Made by a program: the position numbers and the translations under genes | In this document: in pieces, positions 18,385 through 26,867 of the stretch | Numbering within the stretch: the stretch's first letter is position 1 | Layout of the letters: the number at the start of each line of letters is the position of its first letter | Notes under the pieces: generated by a model | What the model saw: only the letters and a program-made list of their open reading frames with translations | The model's database searches: none | What the model was told of the DNA's origin: nothing | From: Sphingomonas panacis | Lineage (GTDB): Bacteria > Pseudomonadota > Alphaproteobacteria > Sphingomonadales > Sphingomonadaceae | DNA length: 64,000 bases | Reading direction: 5' to 3' | Assembly (NCBI RefSeq): GCF_001717955.1 | Contig: NZ_CP014168.1 | Coordinates: 2,327,501-2,391,500, forward strand

Positions 18385-19245
18385 ATGACCGCGCTGGCGA
18401 TAGACGGCGCGGCGCAGGCCGGGGCCGTGCTTGCCGATGTCCGCGCGCGGGCCGCCCGTATGGCGCGGCGGCCGGGTCTGGCGGTGATCCTGGTGGGGGA
18501 CGACCCCGCCAGCCACGTCTACGTGCGCAGCAAGCTCAAGCGCGCGGCCGAGGTCGGGTTCGAAAGCCGTACCGCGCGGTTCTCGCTCGAGGTCAGTGAA
18601 GCGGACATCCTGGCCCATGTCGCTGCGTTCAACGCCGCGCCGGAGGTGGACGGCATATTGGTCCAGCTACCGCTGCCGGACCATATCAACACGCTGAGGG
18701 TGATGGCCGCGATCGATCCGGACAAGGACGTGGACGGGCTGCACGCCCTCAACGCCGGCAAGGTCGCCCAGGGCGGCGCCGGCGGGCTGACGCCTTGTAC
18801 GCCGCTAGGGTGCCTGATGCTGATCAAGTCCGTGGCGCCCGATCTGACCGGCATGAACGCGGTGGTCTTGGGCAGTTCCAATATCGTCGGCAAGCCGATG
18901 GCGGCGTTGCTGCTGGCCGAGCGGGCGACCGTCACGGTGGCCCACATCCACACGCGCGACACGCCGTTCCTGTGCTGTGGCGCGGACGTGCTGGTTACGG
19001 CGGTCGGCAAACCACGTCTGGTCAGGGCCGACTGGATCAAGCCGGGCGCGATCGTCATCGACGTCGGTATCAACCGAGTGGCGACGCCCGAGGGCGGGAG
19101 TCGTCTGGTCGGCGATGTCGATTTCGACGCGGTGCGTGAGGTGGCCAGCGCGATCACGCCCGTGCCCGGCGGAGTGGGGCCGATGACCATCGCCTGCCTG
19201 ATGCTGAACACCTTGACTGCCGCGCAGGCGCGGCAAGTCGGGTGA
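18385..19245 (+). CDS. folD: Methylene-THF dehydrogenase/methenyl-THF cyclohydrolase
   Basis: Bifunctional enzyme converting methylene-THF to 10-formyl-THF. The 286-residue protein shows [20 protein letters not shown] (about 32-51, with the catalytic Lys in YVRSKLK), [13 protein letters not shown], the NADP site [17 protein letters not shown] (about 156-172), [14 protein letters not shown] and the C-terminal [15 protein letters not shown]. It follows purU by 34 bp and is last in the sox operon. It connects SoxA's methylene-THF product to PurU. It is probably a second, catabolic copy, since a housekeeping folD would normally lie elsewhere in the genome. Confidence 0.93.
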   Translation: MTALAIDGAAQAGAVLADVRARAARMARRPGLAVILVGDDPASHVYVRSKLKRAAEVGFESRTARFSLEVSEADILAHVAAFNAAPEVDGILVQLPLPDHINTLRVMAAIDPDKDVDGLHALNAGKVAQGGAGGLTPCTPLGCLMLIKSVAPDLTGMNAVVLGSSNIVGKPMAALLLAERATVTVAHIHTRDTPFLCCGADVLVTAVGKPRLVRADWIKPGAIVIDVGINRVATPEGGSRLVGDVDFDAVREVASAITPVPGGVGPMTIACLMLNTLTAAQARQVG

Positions 19246-19278
19246 GACTTCGGGGCCGGGCCGCCGAGCCGGCGTGTG

Positions 19279-20265
19279 TCAACCTTTGCGTCCGTAACAG
19301 GCGCGCAGAAAGCTGAACCACGCCGGGATCGTCGAGGTGAGATGGGTTTCCAGCGGAATCAACTCCGCCGAAACGTGCAAGCCGGGCAAGGGGTTTTGCG
19401 AAGTCTTGGCGAGCAATTCGCTCGCGCCGCGGGCTGTAAGCCACTGATAGATGCTCGGGTCGGTCCATTCGCGCCCCCCGAGCGTGACGTGGAGTCGCCG
19501 GCCCGAATAGTCTGTCTTCGCGGCGAGGGCCTCCTGGTACAGTTTGAAGATCTGGCTGCCTTCGAGGATTCCCGGGCTGCCGGCGCCGATGGAATTGAAC
19601 AGGTCGGACCGCTTGATCGCGACATAGGCGGCGAACAGGCCGCCATAGGAATCGCCCCAGAGGCCGACGTCGCTGTCGTCGATCCGATAGGCTTTGGCGA
19701 GGAGCGGATGGAGTTCGTTCTCCAGAAAGCCCAAGAACTTGTCGGCCGCCGGCGTGTCGAACATCTTGAGGTAGCGGTCGGCTTCGTCCCGCGCCAGCTT
19801 GCCGTATTGCACGGACGCTTCCACCGCCTGACGCATAACCTCCGGAACGGCTTCATTCGGCGGGAGGAAATCGCGGACGCGCAGCCAGGTCCACGCCTGA
19901 CTGTCTTCCTTCGAATATCCGACGGAGACAAGAATGAACGGCCGCTGAGGCGCGATGACGTCGCTTGTTCCGGCTTGGTGGAAGGGCGCCGTCGCGGGGA
20001 AGAAAAGGTTTCCATCCACCTGGTAGACGACCGGAAACTTCTGCGCGTCATCAGCGTCATACTGCGGCGGCGGTGTGACCCAGGCCGAGAAGCGCGCCCC
20101 GGCGATTTTCGAATCCAGCTCAAAATAGCGGGTCGAGGGAAAGAGTGCGGCGAAGGACGGTTCGAGTTCGGTCAGTGTGGTCGAACCCGATGCTCCTGGC
20201 GCTCTGGCGTCGGCGGCCGTGGTGTCGGGCGATGGGCCGGACCCGTGATCGACGGAGTTTTCCAT
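19279..20265 (-). CDS. Esterase paralogue without export signal (PF00756 type)
   Basis: A 328-residue alpha/beta hydrolase closely similar to the esterase at 11325-12335: both contain ALFPSTRYxExxSxIAGARF, YPIVYQ/FPVVYQxDGNLF and YSGRRLHVTLG, with the nucleophile elbow LWGDSYGGLFA (Ser about 208) and PLETHLTS. The N-terminus (MENSVDHGSGPSPDTTAAD) is hydrophilic, so this copy should be cytosolic while the other is exported. Transcribed opposite to the sox operon, it is downstream of the second TonB receptor and probably in its transcript (63-bp gap). The pair suggests that the substrate is cut in both compartments. Confidence 0.85.
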   Translation of the reverse strand: MENSVDHGSGPSPDTTAADARAPGASGSTTLTELEPSFAALFPSTRYFELDSKIAGARFSAWVTPPPQYDADDAQKFPVVYQVDGNLFFPATAPFHQAGTSDVIAPQRPFILVSVGYSKEDSQAWTWLRVRDFLPPNEAVPEVMRQAVEASVQYGKLARDEADRYLKMFDTPAADKFLGFLENELHPLLAKAYRIDDSDVGLWGDSYGGLFAAYVAIKRSDLFNSIGAGSPGILEGSQIFKLYQEALAAKTDYSGRRLHVTLGGREWTDPSIYQWLTARGASELLAKTSQNPLPGLHVSAELIPLETHLTSTIPAWFSFLRACYGRKG

Positions 20266-20328
20266 GAAGTTCCTTCTTTATTTTCACTTTGGTGCAGGTA
20301 TTCGGTGCAGAGCTATCGAGAGCGTCCG

Positions 20329-22599
20329 CTAGAACGTCGTGCTCACGGATAAGACGAAGGTGCGCGGGCGCGTTAGATACGCGTATGACGGAGCTCCGGT
20401 CACATAACTCGAGACCGTCACATGATCGGTGACGTTCTCCACACGGAACTGGACCTGATAGTTGCGGAGCTTGAGTCCGGCGCGTAAATCGATGGTCGTG
20501 TTGCTCGGCAGCCGGACGTTGGGGTCGGTCAGGCTACCCGGGAACGACGTCACCCGATCCGACTGATAGCGGAGCGTCGCGCCCAACTGGCCTTGCATGT
20601 CACCGGCAAGTGGAACCAACTGATCGAGTGTGGCGGACGTCGTCCAGCGCGGTGTCTGGGGGATTCGGTCCCCCGCGGCCGCGCCCGCGATGGCGGTTAC
20701 GCCGGGGTCGACTTGGGTCAGTCGCGAGTTGGTGTAGCCTACATTCGCCGTGGCGGTGAGAAGCCGCGTTGGCCGTCCGGTGATCTGAGCTTCGAACCCG
20801 TCCACCTGCGCCTTGCCGGCGTTGGCAAGCAACTGCGAGGTGTTGAAGAGGGTGTAGAGTTGGATGTCATTCCAGTCGATATGATAGGCGGAAGCCTCGA
20901 AGCTGAGCCTTCTGTCGAAGGCGTCGCCTTTGATACCGATCTCATAGTTCCAGACCGTGTCGGGATTGATCTGAGTCTGGGCGCCGGGCGGTACGATCGC
21001 CGCGACCTGAGGACCGCCGGGCCGGTAGCCGCTCGCTGCGCGGACGAAAACACTCAGGTGCGGGGTCGGCCGCCACCGCAACGTCGCCAATTGGGTGAGA
21101 TGGTCGTCCTTCGCATGAACCGCCGGAAGCTGCACCGGCCCGCCTAGGAAGGCCGTATAATACACGCCACTATAATTTAGATTGAAATCTTCTTTGTTGT
21201 GTGAATATCGAAGACCGCCAGTGATATCGAGATTGTCTGCAAGGTAGACAGTGGCGTTGCCGAAGCCGGAAATCTCTTCGTATGTGTCCTTGACGGGCGT
21301 CGAGATGATCGTGCCCAGAGGTGTTGGTAGATTTGCATTTGTGGTCATGTTTCTCGCCACGACATTGGTTGGCGACGTCATGTGTTCATGGGTGTAGAAT
21401 CCTCCGACGACAAACTCGATTCTTCCCAGTTTCTTGGACACGAATCGAAGTTCGGCGGTCTTCTTCTCCATATCGACCCTGGATTCGATGGCGACCCCAG
21501 TGCCTGCCGGATAGGCGAAGCCGGCCGTCGCGAAAATCGGGAGGTAGGACGCGTAGGTCGTGTTCGCGTCGGTCTGCAATTGGAGCTGGCTTTTAAGGTA
21601 CGCGCTGGTCGCGATGATCTGGCCGGCATCGGTTTGGTACTGCCCAGTGATCGAAGCCAAACGGTATCGGACCAGGGTCGGCGCATCGAAGAAGTTGTTG
21701 AACTTGCGCGTGCCGACATCCGGCGTGAGGGTTCCGGCCACGCTCGTCTGTAGCGCGGGACCGCGCGTATCGATGTCTTGCATCTGGCCGACCACATCGA
21801 CGGAAAGCCGTATATCGGGCGTCCAACGCAGGGCCAGGCGCCCGCCTTTATAGTCGCTACGATTGACGTTGTCGGAGCCGGTGCCGACGTTGTCGACGTA
21901 CCCCGGCGCGCGCCGACAGAAACCGGTGGCGCGCAAGGCCAGCCGGTCGGTCACCAAGGGCGCGTTGATCGTGGCGCTCGCCGAATAGCCGAAGCCACCG
22001 CCGTCGATCGCGGCCAGCTCGGCGCGGGCGCTGCCTGAAAATGCGGTCACGTCGGGTTTCTTCGAAACGAGCCGGATGACGCCGCCGAGGCTTGAAGCGC
22101 CGTAGAGCGTGCCTTGTGGTCCTTTCAAAACCTCGACGCGGTCGATATCCGTCAGTTCAGGATCCGGCGCGATGAAGGCGCCCCCACCATTCGCCGAACT
22201 CGCTGTGAACGGCACTTCGTCCATGTAGTAAACTGTCGTGGCGGACTGTTGCAGCGTGCCAGTCGTCAGGCCACGGATGAAAATCTTGCCGTAGCCGGGG
22301 CCGGAGCCTTCCTGCACGGTCAGGCCCGGCGTCAGTGTCGCGTAATCACGGACCGACCTCACGCCCAGGGTGCCGAGGGTGTCGCCGGTCATCACCGTGA
22401 TCGCCGAGGGGACGTCGCGCAGCTTTTGATCGCGCTTGCTCGCGGTCACGACGATGTCGGCCACAACCGCGCCGGAGTCCGTCTTTGTGGGCTCGGCTGC
22501 TTGGGCGCTCGCGGTCGTCTGTGCTGCGGTGCCGGTGGCGGCGAGGCACAAGGCCAGCATGCTCGCCGACATACAAGCCGATGTGTTCAGAGCGCGCAT
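20329..22599 (-). CDS. TonB-dependent outer-membrane receptor
   Basis: A 756-residue receptor. The frame is open further upstream, but the ATG at 22599 is preceded by AAGGGGGA and gives a clean signal peptide (MRALNTSACMSASMLALCLA, cleavage near AAQ). A TonB-box-like VVADIVVTASKRDQKLRDVP, a plug with VEVLKGPQGTLYGASSLGGVI and a barrel follow; the last residues TFVLSVSTTF end in Phe as expected. The barrel region contains long extracellular-loop-like segments rich in Thr/Ser/Asn. It is divergent from a MarR gene, with a 21-bp-spaced direct repeat and an inverted repeat between them. It is likely a second importer for the island. Confidence 0.92.
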   Translation of the reverse strand: MRALNTSACMSASMLALCLAATGTAAQTTASAQAAEPTKTDSGAVVADIVVTASKRDQKLRDVPSAITVMTGDTLGTLGVRSVRDYATLTPGLTVQEGSGPGYGKIFIRGLTTGTLQQSATTVYYMDEVPFTASSANGGGAFIAPDPELTDIDRVEVLKGPQGTLYGASSLGGVIRLVSKKPDVTAFSGSARAELAAIDGGGFGYSASATINAPLVTDRLALRATGFCRRAPGYVDNVGTGSDNVNRSDYKGGRLALRWTPDIRLSVDVVGQMQDIDTRGPALQTSVAGTLTPDVGTRKFNNFFDAPTLVRYRLASITGQYQTDAGQIIATSAYLKSQLQLQTDANTTYASYLPIFATAGFAYPAGTGVAIESRVDMEKKTAELRFVSKKLGRIEFVVGGFYTHEHMTSPTNVVARNMTTNANLPTPLGTIISTPVKDTYEEISGFGNATVYLADNLDITGGLRYSHNKEDFNLNYSGVYYTAFLGGPVQLPAVHAKDDHLTQLATLRWRPTPHLSVFVRAASGYRPGGPQVAAIVPPGAQTQINPDTVWNYEIGIKGDAFDRRLSFEASAYHIDWNDIQLYTLFNTSQLLANAGKAQVDGFEAQITGRPTRLLTATANVGYTNSRLTQVDPGVTAIAGAAAGDRIPQTPRWTTSATLDQLVPLAGDMQGQLGATLRYQSDRVTSFPGSLTDPNVRLPSNTTIDLRAGLKLRNYQVQFRVENVTDHVTVSSYVTGAPSYAYLTRPRTFVLSVSTTF

Positions 22600-22711
22600 C
22601 GCATCCCCCTTTTGGTCGGCACCGTTCCGTGCTGGACGTTTGTCTTCTTGGGACCGACTCATGAGCTGGCCGAGAGCGATGCTAGGCGGTCGGTGGCGAG
22701 GCGGCTTTCTC

Positions 22712-22744
22712 GCGCCGCCAAAAAACCTTCGAGCGCCGCCAAAA
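22712..22744. promoter_or_regulatory. Direct repeat GCGCCGCCAAAA x2, 21-bp spacing
   Basis: GCGCCGCCAAAA occurs at 22712-22723 and 22733-22744. The 21-bp period equals two helical turns, a common arrangement for AraC-type activators. It lies about 115-145 bp upstream of the TonB receptor start and near the araC-like gene at 23386. Binding is inferred. Confidence 0.5.
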
Positions 22745-22755
22745 TGACGCTCGAA
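22728..22755. promoter_or_regulatory. Inverted repeat TTCGAGCG-N12-CGCTCGAA
   Basis: Perfect 8-bp arms at 22728-22735 and 22748-22755 between the divergent TonB receptor and MarR genes, overlapping the direct repeat. It could be a MarR or other dimer site, or an mRNA hairpin. Function is unknown. Confidence 0.4.
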
Positions 22756-22834
22756 ATGTCGGGCGCGCCCTGTCGTTGCAATGTAAGGTCCTGCCGCCCT
22801 ATCTGTCGGTCGAATTGTCAGCCATGGAGCGAAG

Positions 22835-23347
22835 ATGCCAACCGATTTCGAGGCGCGGCGAACAGAGGCGTCCCAAGCCGCGGACGACGAAGTCGGCGCT
22901 CACGCCCTGGCGATCATCAGCGTGCTTTATAATCGCGTTGTCGCCGGCGCGGCCGCGTCGGTGCGCAAACGGCTCGGGCTGAGCCTGACCGAAGCGAAGA
23001 TCGTCTTCTTCGTCGGGGCGAGCGGGGCGATAACAGCGAACCAGCTTGCCCGGGACTTCGGTCTCGACAAGGCGGCGATCAGCCGCTGCATCACCCGCTT
23101 GATCGAAATGGGGCTGATCGTGTCGGAGCGGGACCGGCAGCATGCGGCGCGCAACCGGCTGTCCTTGACCGAGGCCGGGCAGGCGTCTTGCGAAGCGGTC
23201 GCTCACTTCACCTTCGCGCGCGAGAAGCACCTGCTGAGTGTCCTCAGCGCCATGGAACAGCGCGCTTTCCTCGAAAGTCTGCGCAAGATTCTGACGATGG
23301 TGGATTCGACCAACGCTCTGGTCGAGGCGGGTCATTTTTGGCCGTGA
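22835..23347 (+). CDS. MarR-family transcriptional regulator
   Basis: A 170-residue winged-HTH regulator. The HTH and wing are clear: ITANQLARDFGLDKAAISRCITRLIEMGLIVSERDRQHAARN (about 67-108), followed by the MarR-like LSLTEAG. Flanking helices form the dimer interface. It is divergent from the second TonB receptor and convergent with the AraC gene. MarR dimers bind inverted repeats of about 16-20 bp, so the GATACAG-N2-CTGTATC sites at 8859 and 12448 are possible targets. No copy of that motif was found at its own promoter, which weakens the link. Start is the ATG at 22835. Confidence 0.88.
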   Translation: MPTDFEARRTEASQAADDEVGAHALAIISVLYNRVVAGAAASVRKRLGLSLTEAKIVFFVGASGAITANQLARDFGLDKAAISRCITRLIEMGLIVSERDRQHAARNRLSLTEAGQASCEAVAHFTFAREKHLLSVLSAMEQRAFLESLRKILTMVDSTNALVEAGHFWP

Positions 23348-23385
23348 TCGTCAAAAGATAAGGACTCCGCGCCTGCCGGCCGGCG

Positions 23386-24513
23386 TCACGTACGCGGCTG
23401 GCTGGTTTTGCGGCGCACTTTACTGGGTGATGCACCGAAATGCCGCTGAAACGCCACCGAGAAGCTGGAAGGGCGATTATAGCCGACGGCATAGGCGATC
23501 TGGATGATCGGATCGTCGCCTTCGCTCAGGAGAGCCAGCGCCTGCTTCATGCGGAGATCTCGAACATATTCATAGACCGACTGGCCGAGTATCTGACGAA
23601 AGCCCGTGCACAGGGCGCTTCGGCTCAATCCTACTTCGGCCGCGAGCTTCTCAAGGCAGGGTGGGTTGGCGAAATTCTCGGCAAGGAAGAGCCGGGCCTT
23701 CAACACGCCCTTTGGCATATGCTTGCTCGATTCCACCAAGCGAAGACACTCGCTTTGATCAAAGGCCTCAAGCGCCTGGCAGACGATCTCCAGTGCTTTC
23801 GATTGCAGGAACAGCCAGCGTAAGCGCCCTTCCAGCGAACAGGTGTGGACATCTTCCAGGCATCGCAACATGGCTCCGCTCAAGGCCAAAGTGCGACCGG
23901 ACGTTTGCGAAAGCTCGCCTCCTAAAAAGGCTTGCAAAGCCGCCGGCAGTTCGTGCGCGCTGCCGCCATAGAGTGTCTCGAGCACTTCACGGTGCAGGAT
24001 GATATAGACGTAGCGCGTGCAACCGTCGAACGTGATTTCAGCGGGAGCCGTGCCGGCTGGCTCAATGATGAGCACCGTGGCAGGCGCCTCGAAGCTTATC
24101 GGCTGGTTATCGGCCGGGACGTATTCGCCGTCGCCGCTACAGGCGAGGTAGATATGCAGACTGTCCGGAGAATCGAAATACACTGAACGCGGCGTATAAT
24201 ATTCCGAATCCACGGACATGAGGAAAAATCCATCAAGAAGGCCGCAGAACTCGTAGCTGCCCGCCGCGTCGGGCTCGTTCACGTGAACGCGATAATGGCT
24301 GTTGCCGTGTAGAACGAAGTCATCGGCCAGCCGTCGTTGATGCTCGCTTATGTCAAAAGCATAGTCCTCGACAGCGTATCGCACAGAAACCAGTGCGGCG
24401 TCTTTTGCCAGCGACGGAAAGCGGCGCGGCACAACGCGAACTGGCGCCGTATCGGCATCGCTCCGACCGTTGCTGCTGGACGTCACCGTCATACGTAACT
24501 GTGAGCACGGCAA
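23386..24513 (-). CDS. AraC-family transcriptional activator
   Basis: A 375-residue regulator. The N-terminal two-thirds is a ligand/dimer domain (RVHVNEPDAAGSYEFCG; IYLACSGDGEYVP) resembling AraC proteins with a binding-like domain for amphipathic or aromatic ligands. The C-terminal domain carries two HTHs: CLEKLAAEVGLSRSALCTGF (about 281-300) and the signature DPIIQIAYAVGYNRPSSFSVAFQRHFG (about 335-361). It lies at the end of the island, convergent with the MarR gene. It is a good candidate for activating the second TonB receptor/esterase unit through the direct repeats at 22712-22744. Met8 is an alternative start. Confidence 0.88.
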   Translation of the reverse strand: MPCSQLRMTVTSSSNGRSDADTAPVRVVPRRFPSLAKDAALVSVRYAVEDYAFDISEHQRRLADDFVLHGNSHYRVHVNEPDAAGSYEFCGLLDGFFLMSVDSEYYTPRSVYFDSPDSLHIYLACSGDGEYVPADNQPISFEAPATVLIIEPAGTAPAEITFDGCTRYVYIILHREVLETLYGGSAHELPAALQAFLGGELSQTSGRTLALSGAMLRCLEDVHTCSLEGRLRWLFLQSKALEIVCQALEAFDQSECLRLVESSKHMPKGVLKARLFLAENFANPPCLEKLAAEVGLSRSALCTGFRQILGQSVYEYVRDLRMKQALALLSEGDDPIIQIAYAVGYNRPSSFSVAFQRHFGASPSKVRRKTSQPRT

Positions 24514-24623
24514 AGCCGACCGTCAAGACGGCAGATGGTGTTTGCCTGGGGGGCGTCAGTTCGTCGGATCACCTCTGCGGGGTTCACTGGCAAAACCTGG
24601 CCGATCGTCTGGTCGGGGGCGTG

Positions 24624-26084
24624 TTAGCCGACTGCCGCGGCGAGCGCGGCTACCGCGCGAGACGCCTCAGCATCGTTCAGGCTGGCGAAGCCGATGCGCA
24701 GCCCGCGTTCCGCCGCATCGTTCGCCATGAAAGATCGCGATTCCGCGAAGCGCAGGTCGAGCGCGCGCGCGCGTCGCTCGATCTCGTCCATGTCGCGGCC
24801 GGGAAAGCGTAGCCAGAAGGCGAGGCCGCCATTGGGCAAATCGAACCTGATCCGGTCGCCGCAGGTCTCGCGCAGACGTTGTGCGAAGCCGAGCCGCCGC
24901 TCGGCATAGATCTGGCGCACTTTACGTGCGTGACGGCGCAATTCGCCGCTGGAGATCAGTTCTGCTGTCGCCTTCTCGGTGATGACATTGCCCATGCCGT
25001 CCGTAACCGAGATGCCGTGCGCGAGGCTGCGCATCAGCACTGGGGGCCCAACGACATAGCCGACCCGCAGCGCTGGCAACAGCAGCTTTGAGAGCGAACC
25101 GACATAGATGACCTGTTCCGGCGCATACGCCGCCATCGGCAGCAATGGCTGCGAGGCGAAGTGGAATTCATGGTCATAATCGTCTTCGATGATCGCAAAG
25201 CCGAACTGCCGCGCGAGATCGAGCAGCCGCAGGCGGCGCATCGGGCGCAGCGTGACGGTGGTCGGGAACTGATGATGTGGGGTAAGGAACAGCGCGCGGA
25301 TGCGGTGCCGCCGACACAGCGCCTCGACTGCCGCGACATCAATACCCTCGTCGTCAAGCCGCACGGCGTGGACGCGCGCGCCGAGCATCGTGAAAGCGGC
25401 GACGGCAGGCTCATAGGTCAACGCTTCGACCAAGACGTGGTCGCCGGGCCGCAGCAGCGCCTGCGCGGTCAGGAAGATGCCGTTCTGACTGCCGCGCGTG
25501 ATGCAGACATGGTCGGTGCTGACGTTGAGGCCGCGCTGGCTGCGCAGCATTTCGGCCACGCTCTCGCGGAGTTCGGCCAGGCCGAGCGGATCGCGATAGA
25601 GGAAGGCGTTCGACGCAGCCTTGGCGCGCACCGCATCGCGATAGGCATTGGTGAGGATGTCAGCAGGGAACAGGCGCCCGTCGGGCGCGCCTTCGTCGAG
25701 CTTGATGCCGCTGCCCGCAGGCAAGGCGAGCGGCCGCTCCGGCGGCGGCAGGATGTGATACTCCGCGCGATCGGTTCCCAAACTGCGGGGTGGTCGGCTA
25801 GGCTTACGCGTCGCGTCGGGATAGATCGGCGCAACCACCGTTCCGCGCGTCCCCGCCGAACTGAGCCAGCCTTGCGCGATCAGTTCTTCGTATGCGAGCA
25901 CGACCGTCTTGCGGTTGACCCCGATGTCGGCTGCCAGTTCGCGGCTGCTCGGAAGGTAGGTCCCCGGTTCCAGCCGGCCGCTTTCGACATCGCGGATGAT
26001 CGCGGCGATGATCTGCATATAGGCTGGCGTCTTCTTGCGGGTATCGACGCTCTGGCCGAGCGTGAGGGGAAGGCGGCGAAGCAT
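24624..26084 (-). CDS. MocR/PdxR-type GntR regulator with aminotransferase domain
   Basis: A 486-residue fusion of a GntR-type winged HTH (PAYMQIIAAIIRDVESGRLEPGTYLPSSRELAADIGVNRKTVVLAYEELIAQGWL, about 21-75) and a PLP-dependent class I aminotransferase domain. The PLP lysine is in YVGSLSKLLLPALRVGY, and IIEDDYDHEFHF is also typical. The frame stays open to 26522, but family homology begins at MLRRLPLTLGQSVDT, so the ATG at 26084 was chosen. It is divergent from a PaiB-like flavin-binding gene with 141 bp between starts. MocR proteins commonly activate a divergent neighbour in response to a PLP-linked amino compound. Confidence 0.9.
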   Translation of the reverse strand: MLRRLPLTLGQSVDTRKKTPAYMQIIAAIIRDVESGRLEPGTYLPSSRELAADIGVNRKTVVLAYEELIAQGWLSSAGTRGTVVAPIYPDATRKPSRPPRSLGTDRAEYHILPPPERPLALPAGSGIKLDEGAPDGRLFPADILTNAYRDAVRAKAASNAFLYRDPLGLAELRESVAEMLRSQRGLNVSTDHVCITRGSQNGIFLTAQALLRPGDHVLVEALTYEPAVAAFTMLGARVHAVRLDDEGIDVAAVEALCRRHRIRALFLTPHHQFPTTVTLRPMRRLRLLDLARQFGFAIIEDDYDHEFHFASQPLLPMAAYAPEQVIYVGSLSKLLLPALRVGYVVGPPVLMRSLAHGISVTDGMGNVITEKATAELISSGELRRHARKVRQIYAERRLGFAQRLRETCGDRIRFDLPNGGLAFWLRFPGRDMDEIERRARALDLRFAESRSFMANDAAERGLRIGFASLNDAEASRAVAALAAAVG

Positions 26085-26164
26085 TGGTTCAGAAAATTGG
26101 CCGGATTGGAGCGGTGTGAGCGCCAAGTCTAACGACTCCCATCTCGTCAGGCAATCCCAATTGG
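26083..26164. promoter_or_regulatory. ATTGG repeats in the MocR/PaiB divergent promoter
   Basis: ATTGG occurs in direct orientation at 26083, 26096, 26105 and 26160, the last within CCAATTGG. MocR regulators often bind direct repeats in such divergent promoters, so this is a candidate operator. The motif is short and may be chance. Confidence 0.25.
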
Positions 26165-26225
26165 ACCCGGTATCTGCGCGATCTTGGCCATTCCGGTGCG
26201 TCCTGTGACGCGCCAGAGTAGCGGC

Positions 26226-26861
26226 ATGAGCAACTCCGCCCAGCCAGCCGGCGATGTAATCCCGGCAAAGTCCTTCGCGCACTTCACAACCGACGACGTT
26301 CGCGCGCTGGTCGCCGAATTCCCGCTCGCCTGGGTCTCGACGCCACGCGGGCCGATCGGCCTCGCCAGTCAATTGCCGCTGATCGGAGAATATGATGACG
26401 TGGGGCGGCTCAGCGCGCTCATCGGGCATCTCGCGCGCGCCAATCCGCTGGCGGAGGCCTTGGCCACGCAGCGGCGCTCGACGATCCTGTTCAGCGGGCC
26501 AAGCGGCTATGTCTCTCCCCAATATGCGGGACGACGCGACTGGGCGCCGACGTGGAACTACACGCAGTTGAAGATCCTAGCCGATATCGAGATCGGGCCG
26601 GATATCACGCCCTTCGCGCTGAAGGTGCTGATCGATGCGAGCGAGCACGGACGACCTGAGCCGTGGCGCATAGAGGAGATATTCAGCCGGTATCAGCGCA
26701 TGGCAGCAGCCATCGTCGGTTTTCGCGCGACAGTCAGGACGCTCGAAGGCAAGTTCAAGCTCGGCCAGGACGAGCATATCGATACGCTTGGCCACATCCT
26801 CGCCATGCATCCCGATCCCGATCTGGTCCGCTGGATGCGCCGCTTCAATCCGGGCGCCTGA
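26226..26861 (+). CDS. FMN-binding negative transcriptional regulator, PaiB-like
   Basis: A 211-residue protein of the PaiB/split-barrel flavin-binding group. Characteristic segments are PAKSFAHFTTDDVRALVAEF near the N-terminus, HLARANPLAEAL (about 75-86) and the hallmark GYVSPQYAGRRDWAPTWNYT (about 97-116), followed by LEGKFKLGQ near the C-terminus. In Bacillus PaiB was genetically linked to repression of sporulation and protease genes; in proteobacteria the role is mostly unknown, perhaps oxidoreductase. Its divergent pairing with a MocR regulator suggests an amine or PLP-related substrate. The start ATG at 26226 has no strong Shine-Dalgarno. Confidence 0.8.
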   Translation: MSNSAQPAGDVIPAKSFAHFTTDDVRALVAEFPLAWVSTPRGPIGLASQLPLIGEYDDVGRLSALIGHLARANPLAEALATQRRSTILFSGPSGYVSPQYAGRRDWAPTWNYTQLKILADIEIGPDITPFALKVLIDASEHGRPEPWRIEEIFSRYQRMAAAIVGFRATVRTLEGKFKLGQDEHIDTLGHILAMHPDPDLVRWMRRFNPGA

Positions 26862-26867
26862 TCGCGT

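Noticed and set aside
19276..20352. A 358-codon plus-strand frame
   Set aside because: Antisense to the esterase, which has a clear nucleophile elbow and a paralogue in the window.
26085..26522. An N-terminal extension of the MocR gene
   Set aside because: It overlaps the divergent PaiB-like gene and has no family similarity.
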